Origin: Megalobrama amblycephala
Lineage: Eukaryota > Chordata > Actinopteri > Cypriniformes > Xenocyprididae
Assembly (NCBI RefSeq): GCF_018812025.1
Contig: NC_063058.1
Coordinates: forward strand, 22,847,797-22,911,796
Length of the DNA stretch: 64,000 nt
Direction: 5' to 3'
The notes under the pieces are model-generated. The model searched no databases and was not told the origin of the DNA. It saw only the letters and a program-made list of their open reading frames with translations. The translations under genes and the position numbers were made by a program. Shown here in pieces: positions 24,968 to 36,299 of the stretch; the stretch's first letter is position 1; each line of letters begins with the position of its first letter.

Positions 24968-25871
24968 TAGGGCTGCCCCCTAATAGTCGACTAACCGTTA
25001 GTCGATGAGAAGAGGCTTAGTCGACCAAAATTTTATTAATTGCTTTGAAAAAAAAAAAAAAAATCCACAGGAGTGGTGAAATCACACACTCTGTGACAGA
25101 CAGATTGTTAACAGCTGGTCTATGTGGTAATTACAGTACATCAGGCAGGACATCCAACATTACTTTAACATTAACCTAGAAAATTTGAGCTATTCAAGTG
25201 TTTATGCAGAATGTAAAAGCTAGTAGCACGCTTACTGCATGACAGCTAACATGGAGGCGCCAGCGCGATCACTTGCACTTAAAATACTCCATCATTTTTG
25301 CTAATACAGATAAGAGTAATACATCTTTTGAATCTGTAAAGAGTCTACTTTTATTTGCATGCACTCAAAATAACAACAGATCATTGTGCCTTTGTAAAAT
25401 AATGAAAGGAATCAGGGTGCGCTTTCTGCTGTCTCTCTGTGCACTTGAGCGCGCCTAAAAAAAAGAAGAAAGAACTGAAACTCCATGTAAACTTGCCTCA
25501 CAGACATGAAAAATATATCTATAGAAAGTGAAATATCTACTTTTAAATGAACCAATTGAAATGGAAAAAAAATACAAAACATGCATATGGGTGAGTGCAC
25601 TACTGCGGAGAGGAAGATTCAGCATCATCAGTGTCATCACTGTAGTTGAAGATAAAGAAAACACTAGTTTATCAAGTAATTATTAAAATGTTTATTTAAA
25701 AAAAGCAGTCTCCTTGATGTTTTCCCATGACTCATCCCATGACTATTCAGGCATTAAAGGCTCATTATCATGATTTACGTGGTTTATTAATAAATATGTG
25801 ATTAGTCGACTAATGCTTAAAATGAATGACTACTAGTCGACCAGAAAAATCTTTAGTCGAGGGCAGCCCTA
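24968..25871. mobile_element. hAT MITE with TAGTCGAC subterminal repeats
   Basis: Ends TAGGGCTGCCCCC and GGGCAGCCCTA are inverted. Flanks GAATTTGG (24960-24967) and GAGTTCGG (25872-25879) agree at 6 of 8 positions. AGTCGACTA and TTAGTCGA motifs repeat at both ends (five or more on each side), as for hAT transposase binding sites. No transposase is seen. Confidence 0.8.
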
Positions 25872-25879
25872 GAGTTCGG

Positions 25880-26223
25880 ACAGACTACTCTTTTCATGTA
25901 TGCATTTTCAGATGCAGGGTGTGTCTCTGTGTTGTTTTCAAAACATTTCAATCTCTGACCTTGTTTGTTTGCTGGCTTCCATGTTTTTCACCAACTGGCA
26001 ACCCGGGGTGTCGAAATACTATTGGGTAAATTGGTAGTGGGCGGAATCACACAGACCAAAACAAATATATTCCAACAAGAAATGCACATTTCAAAGTAGA
26101 ATAACTGCTGGAGGATTGTTTTTCAGAGAAATTAGTATTTAGTACTTAGCATGCTTCCTAAATATCTGCAAACATTTGATATTTTTATGCTTTAGTACAG
26201 TCAAAAAATTACATACAGCACCT
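25880..26223. mobile_element. right half of a TTAA element (AGGCAC/AGGTGC type)
   Basis: Ends TTACATACAGCACCT followed by TTAA (26224-26227). The interior resembles the family at 20076. It is truncated at the left by the hAT element. Confidence 0.5.
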
Positions 26224-26292
26224 TTAAGAAAAAAAGGCTGATGAAAAAAAGACCAAAACTGACTTCATACATCGCATTACCTTTTCATTCAG

Positions 26293-26369
26293 AGCAATCT
26301 TTCTCTTGGTTTTGGGGATGCCTGAGGTGATCTCTTCATGGAGCACAGAGGAACCTCCAGACACAGTCA
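26293..26369 (+). CDS. candidate 77-base internal exon
   Basis: On the plus strand the acceptor ACCTTTTCATTCAG precedes 26293 and the donor GTAAGT follows 26369. Frame 2 is open (GMPEVISSWSTEEPP). On the minus strand the same bases are also open (EEITSGIPKTKRKIAL) with a donor AAG/GTAATG at 26281 but a poor acceptor. Splice signals favour plus, peptide composition favours minus. The protein is not recognised. Confidence 0.25.
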
Positions 26370-26572
26370 GTAAGTGTCAAACAACAGAATGAAAATAACA
26401 CTTTTCTCTGGATATGGACCACATATTCATAAATTCAGAGCGACTCAATCTTATATGTTTAAAAAATGATGTAACATCAGGATGGCACATGAATTTACAT
26501 TCCCCAGAAATTCATACAGTTCAAGGATTGAGTGCTGTTTTTCTTTGGGAATCCATTACAAGATGGAAAAAT

Positions 26573-26682
26573 ACACAGTGCTCTAAAAATCCATACGGGG
26601 TCCATTAAAGAGCGATTGTCATATAAGAACATATCAAACTTTAAAAGAGCTCCCATTTGTCTTACCTTAGGCAAGAATTGAC
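26573..26682. repeat. dispersed segment, copy 1 of 2
   Basis: Shares TTAAAGAGC, ATAAGAACATAT and CATTTGTCTT blocks in order with 30570-30668, clearly related over about 100 bases. On the minus strand copy 1 reads AAG/GTAAGA and copy 2 AAG/GCAAGA, a possible intact and mutated splice donor. The surrounding sequence is otherwise unassigned up to 27432. Confidence 0.5.
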
Positions 26683-27432
26683 CTCTTTATCCTTTCTGCC
26701 ATTCTGTCTCTCTTCTTCTCTATGGTATTGAAATACATGAGCTCTTTCAAGCCTCTTTTTTAATGTAAAGATCATCTGTAGTCTATAGCACTCAAGGGCT
26801 TGAAAGGTCCATGAGTCTTCATTTCTCCAAAAATTCTGAATGCTTTGTGGTAAAAGGTTACAGAGGTTTGAATGACGGATAGAGAAGCACAAAAAAAGTT
26901 ACATCAAGGCCAAGGTCTTGCGAAAAAAAAGAAGAGGAAGAACAAGAAGAAGACAAAATTAATGCTGACCAGTCCTAGAACTGAAAGCATCAGCTGTACA
27001 AGAAAAAAAAAAAGCAAATTCATGTAAGATTTATGTGGAATGAAGCTGAACTGAATTCTTAACATAATTATGTTAAACAATTTTTTTGGAAGCCTGATAC
27101 ATCAGCAAAAGATAAATGGTTTAAAGATGAATGATGTGTCATATTAGGATGATGTTCATCATGTTCACCAAATCAAAAGTCTGCAAATGTTTCAGACAAA
27201 CTTGAGGATTTATTATCATTGAGAAACACCATGGATGGAGAGTTGTGTATGGAATATACTCTGCAATACATTTAAGTGAATATGTTCTGCATGAGTGAGT
27301 CTAATACTGTTGCATTGATGATGATAAAATATATCCAAGTCTTTAAATGAAAAGACACATCTGTTGATTCCACATCTGTTGTCTGTTTCACAAATTTTCC
27401 ATGTTATTTTAGGCCCATATAACAGGTTACTA

Positions 27433-28548
27433 CATCGATCAGGCATAAAATTATGACCCCTGACAGGTGAAGTGAATAACACTGATTATCTCTTCATCAC
27501 GACACCTGTTTGTGGGTGGGATATATTAGGCAGCAAGTGAACATTTTGTCCTCAAAGTTGATGTGTTAGGAGCAGGAAAAATGGGCAAGTGTAAGGATTT
27601 GAGCGAGTTTGACAGGGGCCAAATTGTGATGGATAGACGACTAGGTCAGAGCATCTCAAAAACTGCAGCTCTTGTGGGGTGTTCCTGGTCTGCAGTGGTC
27701 AGTGTCTATCAAAAGTGGTCCAAGGAAGGAACAGTGGTGAACCAGCGACAGGGTCATGGGTGGTCAAGGCTCATTGATGTACGTGGGGAGCGAAGGCTGG
27801 CCTGTGTGGTCCGATCCAACAAACGAGCTACTGCAGCTCAAATTGTTCAAGATGTTAATGCTGGTTCTGATGGAAAGGTGTCAGAATACACAGTGCATCA
27901 CAGTTTGTTGCGTATGGGGCTGCATAGACCAGTCAAGGTGCCCATGCTGGCCCCTGTCCACCGCCGAAAGTGCCAACAGTGGGCATGTGAGCATCAGAAC
28001 TGGACCACGGAGCAATGGAAGAAGGTGGCCTGGTCTGATGAATCATGTTTTCTTTTACATTATGTGGATGGCCGGGTGCGTTTGTGTTGCTTACCTGGGG
28101 AACACATGGCACCAGGATGCACTATGGGAAGAAGGCAAGTCGGCGGAGGCAGTGATGCTTTGGGCAATGTTCTGCCATCCATGTGGATGTTACTTTGACA
28201 CGTACCTACCTAAGCATTGTTGCAGACCATGTACACCCTTTTATGGAAATGGTATTCCCTGGTAGCTGTGGCCTCTTTCAGCAGGATAATGTGTCCTGCC
28301 ACAAAGCAAAAATGCTTCAGGAATGGTTTGAGGAACACAACAACGAGTTTGAGGTGTTGACTTGGCCTCCAAATTCCCCAGATCTCAATCCAATCAAGCA
28401 TCTGTGGGATGTGCTGAAAAAAACAAGTTCGATCCACCTTCAGGGGTCTAGAGGAGTCCATGCCTCGATGGGTCAGGGCTGTTTTGGCAGCAAAAGGGGG
28501 ACCAACACAATATTAGGAAGGTGGTCATAATATTATCCCTGATCAGTG
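27433..28548 (+). mobile_element. internally deleted Tc1/mariner element, GATCAGGCATAA ends
   Basis: TA at 27431-27432 and 28549-28550 flank inverted ends of about 26 bases with four mismatches (ATCAGGCATAAAATTATGACC and the reverse of GGTCATAATATTATCCCTGAT). The TIRs are short, unlike the DD34E element at 22551. At 1116 bp it is shorter than the family length I remember (about 1.2 kb), in line with the deletions seen in its gene. Confidence 0.9.
27581..28530 (+). pseudogene. Tc1/mariner transposase with 36-residue D-E spacing, mutated catalytic Glu
   Basis: The likely start is the ATG at 27581 ([16 protein letters not shown]). Helix-turn-helix segments ([16 protein letters not shown]) and the GRPRL-like linker ([14 protein letters not shown]) follow. 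First catalytic D in AWSDES at 28037-28039; second in FQQDN at 28285-28287. The position of the third, in NPIKHLW at 28396-28398, is Lys (AAG) instead of Glu. Spacing is 36 residues, which fits the DD36E group. Frames change twice between about 28150 and 28185. After KKTSS the C-terminal domain is missing, joined directly to the CTTCAGGGGTC region. It is dead by several independent lesions. Confidence 0.9.
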
Positions 28549-28854
28549 TATATTCAATCTGTATTAAAGAGCAGTGTGGTGCTGCCTCCCAGTAGTTTTT
28601 TCCCATCACATGCTGAACTTAAGTAACTTAAGTGGTCATATGACAAAAAAATAAATAAAAATAAAATAATTGCAGGGTTAAAAAGGTTTTCATTTTGAAG
28701 ACAATCCTAAGCCTAGATGAGTTAAGGAAAAATGGTTTAAAAAAGACACAAGTACAACACAGTATAATTGCTTATAACCTTTAACCATTAGGTGGTGCTG
28801 TTACTGAATTGATAGGGAATTGGTCAGGCCATTGTGACAAAGATATAAACAAAG

Positions 28855-29132
28855 TTATGGTAAGGCCATGTCATTTCTGAAAATGACATATAAACAGTTG
28901 ACCAATTACAACACACTAATTCAGCCGACCAACCAGAGCACATTGCACTTTTCAGAAGGAGGGGCTTCATAGAGACGAAAACAAGACATTACTGACAGAC
29001 TGGAAAGAGAGGTGCTGCAATAATGTTAAATATGTGTTTTTTTTTTTTTTTTTTTTTAACATTTAAGCATGAAAACCTATTCTAGTAGACCTCAAAAACA
29101 AAGACTTTGTTAAAGGGTATAATATGGCCTCT
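28855..29132. mobile_element. relic of a TTAA element (right end preserved)
   Basis: Ends ATAATATGGCCTCT with TTAA at 29133-29136. The left side begins near AAGGCCATGTCATTTC, which could be the decayed inverted partner. A T run is at 29037-29057. The gap 28551-28854 shows nothing else. Confidence 0.45.
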
Positions 29133-29136
29133 TTAA

Positions 29137-29990
29137 TATAGGTTTCTAGACCACACTTCTTCAGTCAAGCAATAAGTGCCTCATAACTTGCTCACTTTAA
29201 GATCAAAGCTGCTTTCCACCATTATAGATGCAAATTGATTAAATTATGCTGGCTATTTTTCAAATTCCATGAAGGTTAGAAAGATCGGTTTTAGAAGGGA
29301 AAAGAAGGGAAAGACACATTCTCGGGCTTCTGACATGAGTAGTTCTCTTGCTCCTCAGAGGTAAAGTGCTCTTCACACAAACAATTTTCCTCTCTCATCT
29401 ATAAACTACTTTTAACATCATACTTACTGGTTCGTAGGACTCTCTCTGGCCAATATGAGACGGATGAAGCTTGAACATCAAGAATTCTTCACAGTCCGGT
29501 TAATGAGCGCTCATGCTCTGAGACATCCTAAATATGGCAAAACAGATTCACAGTTTCATTCCATATTTTAGTTTAGTGCTTTATGGGAACACTGTTACAG
29601 TTTCTGCCTCAGAATTTCTCCTTATTAACAGTAGTGGCCAAATGTGATGTCCGGAGGGATATTTGCACAATATATGCTTTTAATGACCCTTCAGGTTCCA
29701 TATACAATCAAAATATGAGGAGTGTGTTATATTAGGAATGAAAAATATACTAAACTTGGTTTTAAAAAAATTACAAAATTATTTGGCAAGAAAGTCAGTC
29801 TCCAGAATATCATGGTAAATGGGTTTATAGCCTAGTATTCTGCAAAACATGAATAGAAAAGCTCACATTAAACAAACCATAGCCTATATTGACTACATTG
29901 TAATCAATTATTAATATTTTGCTGGTTTTCCCATGTTTTTGATTACAGCTGCCATTCTCCTGAGTATTGACTAAACTTTGCGCATAATGT
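29137..29990. other. unassigned sequence
   Basis: No repeats recognised. At 29430-29490 a minus-strand donor (CCA/GTAAGT) ends an open stretch (FKLHPSHIGQRESYEP), while the plus strand is open through the same bases (LANMRRMKLEHQEFF). Acceptors are weak on both, so no exon is called. Confidence 0.3.
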
Positions 29991-29997
29991 TGTGCTT

Positions 29998-30420
29998 AAC
30001 TTCTTACAGTTTCCCAATCCTCCTTTAGTTTTTCCCAAAGTTGAGCTTCATTGGAAGACCTGCGTGATTCAGGTTTATAATTTCCCAAAGGTCTTCAATG
30101 GGTTTAAGGTCAGGGGACTGAGGAGGCTACTTGAAGACTTCAAAATGCTGAGCATGAACACTTTTATTGTGCATATCTTTGTTGCATTCGCTGTGTGTTG
30201 GGGATAGTTATCATGTTGGAAAATACAAATTTGATGTCCAAACAGATCCTCTTTACCTGGGTACATCGTGTTCAACAGGATTCTCAAATATTGGTCCATT
30301 TTCAAAGTGCCAGCAACTTTGTAGATCTGTCCAACACCAGCTGCATCCCCAATACCATTGTTTCCCCTGCCGTGCTAAATGGCGCCATGCGTGTATTTGG
30401 CATTAAAACACTCCAGTGGT
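29998..30420 (-). pseudogene. Tc1-like transposase relic
   Basis: Minus-strand translation gives CIFQHDNYPQHTAN, a Tc1 second-Asp motif. Further on, LSPLTLNPLKTFGKL is a decayed form of the SPDLNPIENLW block in which the catalytic Glu is already Lys. No terminal repeats survive around it. It differs from both other Tc1 elements in this window. Confidence 0.75.
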
Positions 30421-30569
30421 TTCCTATGAAAATAATACCCAGCAATAGCTAATACTTGCCCCATAGTGATTCATTGCGTCATGACAAATGATGCACAACT
30501 TCAAAACATGCATAGTGTGAAAGTGTGAAAAAGACGTTGGACATCTAAGTTGGACATCACTTACTGACA

Positions 30570-30668
30570 CAATGCTCTGAAAAAAATACATTAAAGAGCA
30601 AATTATTATAAGAACATATCGAACTTTAAAGCAACTTTCATTTGTCTTGCCTTAAGCAGGAATTAATA
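30570..30668. repeat. dispersed segment, copy 2 of 2
   Basis: Related to 26573-26682 (same ATAAGAACATAT and CATTTGTCTT order). The following 30669-31687 holds no recognised repeat or gene. Confidence 0.5.
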
Positions 30669-31687
30669 CTCAAAAATCTGATATCTCATATATTGTGATT
30701 GGTTGGAGTAGTTGCTGAGTGAGGACTTCCTGCCCTAGCTGAGCTGTTGTTCAAATTAGATGTTTCTGAACAGCACCTTGAACAAAGCTTATGCTCATTG
30801 AAAAAAATTTCTTTACCTACATTTTTGCAAGACTCCAAAATTGTACTTATACATACAATTCAATGACGCTTCCAGCACTAGAGGCAGAAAAACACCAATA
30901 ACTTTCATTTCTTTTCACACAAATTATGATTAAAGGCAAATATTATTCATGAATAAAAACTTATTTTCACACTGTTCCACTTTTTGTATAAAACTAAACA
31001 CATTTTTAGCGCCACAGTTCACTTTGAAGGAGTTGCAATGCATGCAAGATGCAATGTGATATAATTTTGCAGAAATGGCGCCACAGGCACTTTTTCCAAT
31101 GAGCCTGGGTTGTTTTTTCCCATAAAGAAAGACAAAATCTTTAATATCTTGATGGTTTCTCTTAGACAGCAATGATATTAAAGGGAAAGCAAATGGAGAA
31201 TTTCATGTCTCCTGATTTTTCTCCTTGAAGAAAAGATATCTTCTAGATCGCCTCTAGAGTTTCTGAAGAGATCTTAATTTCTCAAAATGTGGCTCAGATT
31301 TTTAAGATACTAAAGTCTGCAAACAAAACTCAGGAATTTGAATATAAACTTCAAATATTTCTCATTAAATTCCACCAAAGGCAAATTATCTAATCAACTT
31401 TAATTGTATAGCACTGTACTTTGACTGTATGCTAACAACTGTCTAATTTTTGTCTTTTCTCTTGAGCAATTAGGAGAAATATCTGCAACATGGTTAAATC
31501 AAACAATTAAGATTCTAATGTCTACTGAGGTATAAATGAGCAATAAAGTTTTCTTCTGAATCCATTCAGACACAATTTGAGGATATAGAAATTTGCACAA
31601 ATCATACTTGTTGGGTTTATATATGTATATAAATTGCTATTTATAAAGAAATATTGGGGTTTATATTTGTTTCCTGTGTGAATTCAG

Positions 31688-31968
31688 GAGGTTATGGCAT
31701 AAAAGAAGAAATTACCGCTCATGACATTCCTACTGCCAATTTCATGTGTGCCTCCCCAGCTGTCCTCTCCTCGACACAAACATCCTGCTCTCTTGAAGCC
31801 CAGCTGTTTGTCCAATTTGTCTCTCTGCCACTGTTTTGGGCCTCGTTACCCTCTCGTCTGGCAGGAAGTGAGCACGGTTTTGAAAGATTATCCAGCCTGA
31901 TGCTGTTCCTGAGACCCTCCTGCGATCATAGACATGACAAGAATGAAAAATGTAACTGCGCTTTTTGA
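31688..31968 (+). CDS. candidate terminal exon
   Basis: The acceptor TTTCCTGTGTGAATTCAG ends at 31687, and one frame is open from there for 93 codons to a TGA (31966-31968), including YGIKEEITAHDIPTANF. This patch is GC-richer than its surroundings, and a possible internal donor GTGAGC occurs in it. The opposite strand is open for most of the same length. I do not recognise the product. Confidence 0.25.
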
Positions 31969-32019
31969 CCAGCTCCAATTACCATTGAAAAAACCTAGTT
32001 TAAGAGTAGAACAAAATAG

Positions 32020-32880
32020 CTAACTGTTGCTAAATGTGTTCAGTATAGATTTTAGTACGTTGCTATGAGCATGTAGTTTTGTGGTTGTTGTGTTAATTGT
32101 AGATTTTAGCATGTTACTGTTAGGTTGCTAATGTGTTGAGATTAGTTTTTAGCATGTTGTTGAGTTTGATAATGCGTTCAGAGTTAGGCACATTGCTACA
32201 AGGTTGCTAACGGGTTCAGTGTTGATTTTAACATGTTTCTGAGTTTAGTACTGTGTTTGGAGTAGATTTTAACGTGTTGCTTTGAGGTTGCTAATGTGTT
32301 TGGAGTAGATATTAGCATGTTGCTATTGGTTGTTAATGTGTTCAGTCTAGATTTTAGCATGATACTCTTAGGTTGCTAATGTGTTGAAATTAGTTTTTAG
32401 CATGTTGTTGAGTTTGATAATGTGTTTGGAGTAGATTTTAACGTATTGCTATGAGGTTGCTAATGTGTTTAGAGTAGTTTTTAGCATGTTGCTATGTGGT
32501 TGTTAATGTGTTCAGTGTAGATTTTAGCATGTTAATAGTAGGTTGCTAATGTGTTGAAATTAGTTTTTAGCATGTTGTTGAGTTTGATAATGTGTTTGGA
32601 GTAGATTTTAACGTATTGCTATGAGGTTGCTAATGTGTTTAGAGTAGTTTTTAGCATGTTGCTATGTGGTTGTTAATGTGTTCAGTGTAGATTTTAGCAT
32701 GTTAATAGTAGGTTGCTAATGTGTTGAGATTAGTTTTTAGCATGGTGCTGAATTTGATCATGTGTAGAGTTAAGCACCAGGTTCAGTGTAGATTTTAACA
32801 TTTTTCTGAGTTCGGTAATGTGTATGGAGTAGATTTTAACATGTTGTTATAAGGTTGCTAATGTTTAGCTTAGATTTTTT
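32020..32880. repeat. 43-bp minisatellite with 170-bp higher-order unit
   Basis: Units read approximately GTTGCTATGAGGTTGCTAAT followed by GTGTTTAGAGTAGTTTTTAG. Four units make a block of about 170 bases, present three times: 32241-32409, 32410-32579, 32580-32749. The last two differ at only a handful of positions, so that duplication is recent. The edges decay on both sides. Confidence 0.9.
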
Positions 32881-32889
32881 TGCAGATAT

Positions 32890-34213
32890 TGTATTTTAAC
32901 TGATATTGATTGAATCCATCCATTATTGTTATTATCCATTATTATCCATCCATGCCATTATAAGTCAATGGATGTATTTTTATCCATTATATCTTTTTCA
33001 TGTTCAAATATTTTAGTTAATTTATTTGGTCATTTTGGATTAGTCAAACACCTTTAAAACCTACAGGCTTTCACTTCTGATAAAATAAAGCAAAAATGTG
33101 ATGACTCATATTGCACTCAGGGCCGTGTCAACATTTTTGTCCAATCAAAAGCTTTTTTACAAAGGAGAATGTCCCTCCTCCTTATATCACCTGCCTATCG
33201 TAGCAAATCACAGTTCATGGATTTGAGACATCAATATTTCACTCCAGAATTCAATAGAAAATGTTGATGGCTTGTCAAGCCATTTCATATAATCTTTGAT
33301 AGCTATCCCACACCTGCACCATCCGATCCCTTTTATCCTCAGTGGCTTATCAGAGCAGTTCTGTCGCTCCACCAAGCACTGAGCTTCACACTTGCAAACG
33401 CAGACAGATAAACAAGGTGTCATTCGAGCTGCCACACGCCAACTCACTGTCTTTAGAGGACAATTTGTTATGCGTCTCTAACATTCAAGAGAGAATAAAT
33501 ACTTCATGGAAGCAAAGCCTGATGATCAGGGGTGTGTTCAATGGTAAATAAAACAAGCGAGGCGCGACTGTAGACAAACGTGGCCATCTGTTGTTTATCT
33601 CATGCACAGCTTTTGGCAAATAACGCCTAACATCCACATGTGCTGTTCAGTTGCATCAATGTCAGTATGCACTAATGCACCATACAGCAGTATAGATCAG
33701 CAATCAGTTCTCTGCTGATAGGAACACCTCAAGGGAAATGTTTTGAATTGTTGCTTTGTGCTTATCTGAAGTTGTCATTGTGTAAACACTAGTGATTAGA
33801 TGGTGACAGATGCATTTAGTGTTTTATTATTTTATCAGTTCATTTGGAACATAAGGACAAGATGGTCTTATCATGCCATGTTCTTATGACATGATCTTTT
33901 CATTTTATGTATTTATGCATGACGTGTCCTACAGTATTTATAGAATATTCTGGTTTTGGCATATCTTCATTTCACACCTGCTATTCACAACTATCTGCTA
34001 ATGCACTCACATTCATGTAAAGTAGCCTTGTTGAAAAGTTTGGGTGAGTAAGGGCAAAATGCACAAGATATAGTACCATCAATACCCTGTAGATGGCGAT
34101 ATCACTTCTTTTGTAGCAGAAATAAACTGCTGCAGAAAATGTTAGGTGCCATGCAAAATGTAACGATTTATTGCACTACTTATCATAAATGTAATGGATT
34201 AAAGAGTACATAT
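32890..34213. other. unassigned sequence
   Basis: Nothing recognised. A GC-richer patch at 33300-33550 is open on both strands (plus MAYQSSSVAPPSTEL after an acceptor TTTTATCCTCAG; minus IAIKDYMKWLDKPSTF), which cancels the coding argument. Confidence 0.35.
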
Positions 34214-34348
34214 ACTTATTCAAAAATGTAGTCAAGTAGAGAGTAAAAGTTGATAATATACTCAGTAAATCTACAACGTAGCCAAAAAGATACAAGTACA
34301 GTAGGCTACAGTAACTAATTACATATACTCAAATATTTTACACCACTG
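34214..34348. mobile_element. right end of a hAT MITE
   Basis: Ends CAAATATTTTACACCACTG, a common fish hAT terminus (reverse CAGTGGTGTAAAA). Inside are AGTAACTAATTAC and CAAGTAGAGAGTA motifs. No left end was found. Confidence 0.6.
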
Positions 34349-34369
34349 AATAAAGCACTCATTACCTGC

Positions 34370-36295
34370 TAGGGCTGGGTATTGACACAGTTTTCACAAT
34401 TCGATTACTATTCACGTGCTTTCGATTCGATTCGATTACAATTCAATATTGATTATTTTGAATGTAGTATTTCAGTTCCAGTACATGGCAAATTTTCTTG
34501 AGGAAAAAAATCTCTCAACTAATGCTGTAAACTACACATGGGAGTCAGTTGGTACTACTATAATAATATTGAAGCTTAAAGGTGTTCAGTACATGGAAAT
34601 GACATACAGTGAGTCTCAAACTCCATTGTTTCCTCCTTCTTATATAAATCTCATTTGTTTAAAAGACCTCCGAAGAACAGGCGACTCTCAACATAACACT
34701 GACTGTTACATAACAGTCGGGATCATTAATATGTACGCCCCCAATATTTGCATATGCCAGCCCATAATCGAGGCATTACACAAGGGCAGCCAGTATTAAC
34801 GTCTGGATCATCAGACTAGGTAATCAAGCAAGGACAACAGCGAAAAATGGCAGATGGATCGATAATAACTGACATGATCCATGATAACATGATATTTTTA
34901 GTGATATTTGTAAATTGTCTTTCTAAATGTTTCGTTAGCATGTTGCTAATGTACTGTTAAATGTGGTTAAAGCTACCATCGTTTCTTACTGTATTCACGG
35001 AGACAAGAGCCGTCACTATTTTCATTATTAAACACTTGCAGTCTGTATAATGCATAAACACAACTTCATTCTTTATAAATCTCTCGAACAGTGTAACATT
35101 AGCCGTTAGCCACGGAGCACAGCCTCAAACTCTTTCAGAATCAAATGTAAACATAATACAATACATAATTACAATCCAAATAAATACCATACTTACGCGA
35201 TTGGACATGCTGCATGACGAACACTTTGTAAAGATCCATTTTGAGGGTTGTATTAGCTGTGTGAACTTTGTTTATGCAATGATAGAGTCGAGAGCTTGGG
35301 AGGGGGCCGAGAGCGCGAGCAATTAAAGGGGCCGCAGCCTGAATCGGCGCATTTCTAATTATGCCTCAAAATCGGCAGTTAAAAAAATTAATTAAAAAAA
35401 ATCTATGGGGTATTTTGAGCTGCAACTTCACAGACACATTCAGGGGACACCTTAGACTTGTATTACATCTTGTAAAAAAACGTTCTATGGCACCTTTAAA
35501 TTAACTTATTTATATACAAACACTTAAATTACACTCAATTATGTTTTTATTATAAATAAAGTTTCGAATTACAATCTACTCCATTTCGTTTTTCTGAAAT
35601 ATAAACATTTAAATCGCGGCTGTCATAACTGATTTATTCAAACATGCATTAAATATATTTGAAGAACATTAAACATTATAATGAATATGTAACGGTGCAT
35701 AGCTATATTTATCAGAATGTTGCTCTCTAGAGTTCACTTTTCTAGCTGACTAATGAGTTTATGGTCACTGAATATGTTTTTCTGAGGTAAATGTGACGTT
35801 ACGTGACATTGTTTACAAGCTGTTTTACTGACGTCTTTCCGAGGTTGAAACACTGATTGAGCGATTACACGAGACATGATACAGATTTCAGTAAGTTGTA
35901 CTGTATATTTTAACATACCTTTAGATGTTTAGTCGTGTTTATTTCGCGCTGTAACTGATATTAAAGCGGAGAGGATGTTCACATGCGCTCGTGCTGCCGC
36001 TTCTCTTTAACTGAGCGATCGTCACATTAAACAGCGCCAAAACGGTATTTATTTTTTGAATCTCATAATAAGATAAACGGTATTTGAAATCTTAGACTTT
36101 GCTTCATATCAGAAGTAACAAAGCACAAAGATTATTGCGATTTATTGGATGGGAGGCGCTACATATTCTGCTCATTCATCAACTGCAAACAGACTAGACT
36201 AATCGATTTAAGGGATTTAAGAATCGATATCAGTTCGTAAAAATGAGAATCGATTAAAATCAAGAAATAGATATTTTTTACCCAGACCTAGTAGG
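34370..36295. mobile_element. hAT-type element, TAGGGCTGGGTA ends, carrying an insertion
   Basis: Left TAGGGCTGGGTATTG and right AATACCCAG-like ATTTTTTACCCAGACCTA are inverted, with ATTCGATT/AATCGATT subterminal repeats. Flanks TTACCTGC (34362-34369) and CTACCTGC (36296-36303) match 7 of 8 if five extra bases (GTAGG) are allowed at the right end. The interior holds the TTAA element at 34580-35495. No transposase. Confidence 0.7.
34580..35495. mobile_element. TTAA element, AGGTGCCC family, copy C (nested)
   Basis: TTAA at 34576-34579 and 35496-35499. The start AGGTGTTCAGTACATGG lacks about 25 subterminal bases present in copies A and B; the end is TTCTATGGCACCT. The centre is near-identical to copy B over several hundred bases. 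Confidence 0.85.
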
Positions 36296-36299
36296 CTAC

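Noticed and set aside
33208..33551. Overlapping open frames of 70-80 codons on opposite strands
   Set aside because: Both strands are open in a GC-richer patch, and neither peptide is recognised, so the frame lengths are not informative.
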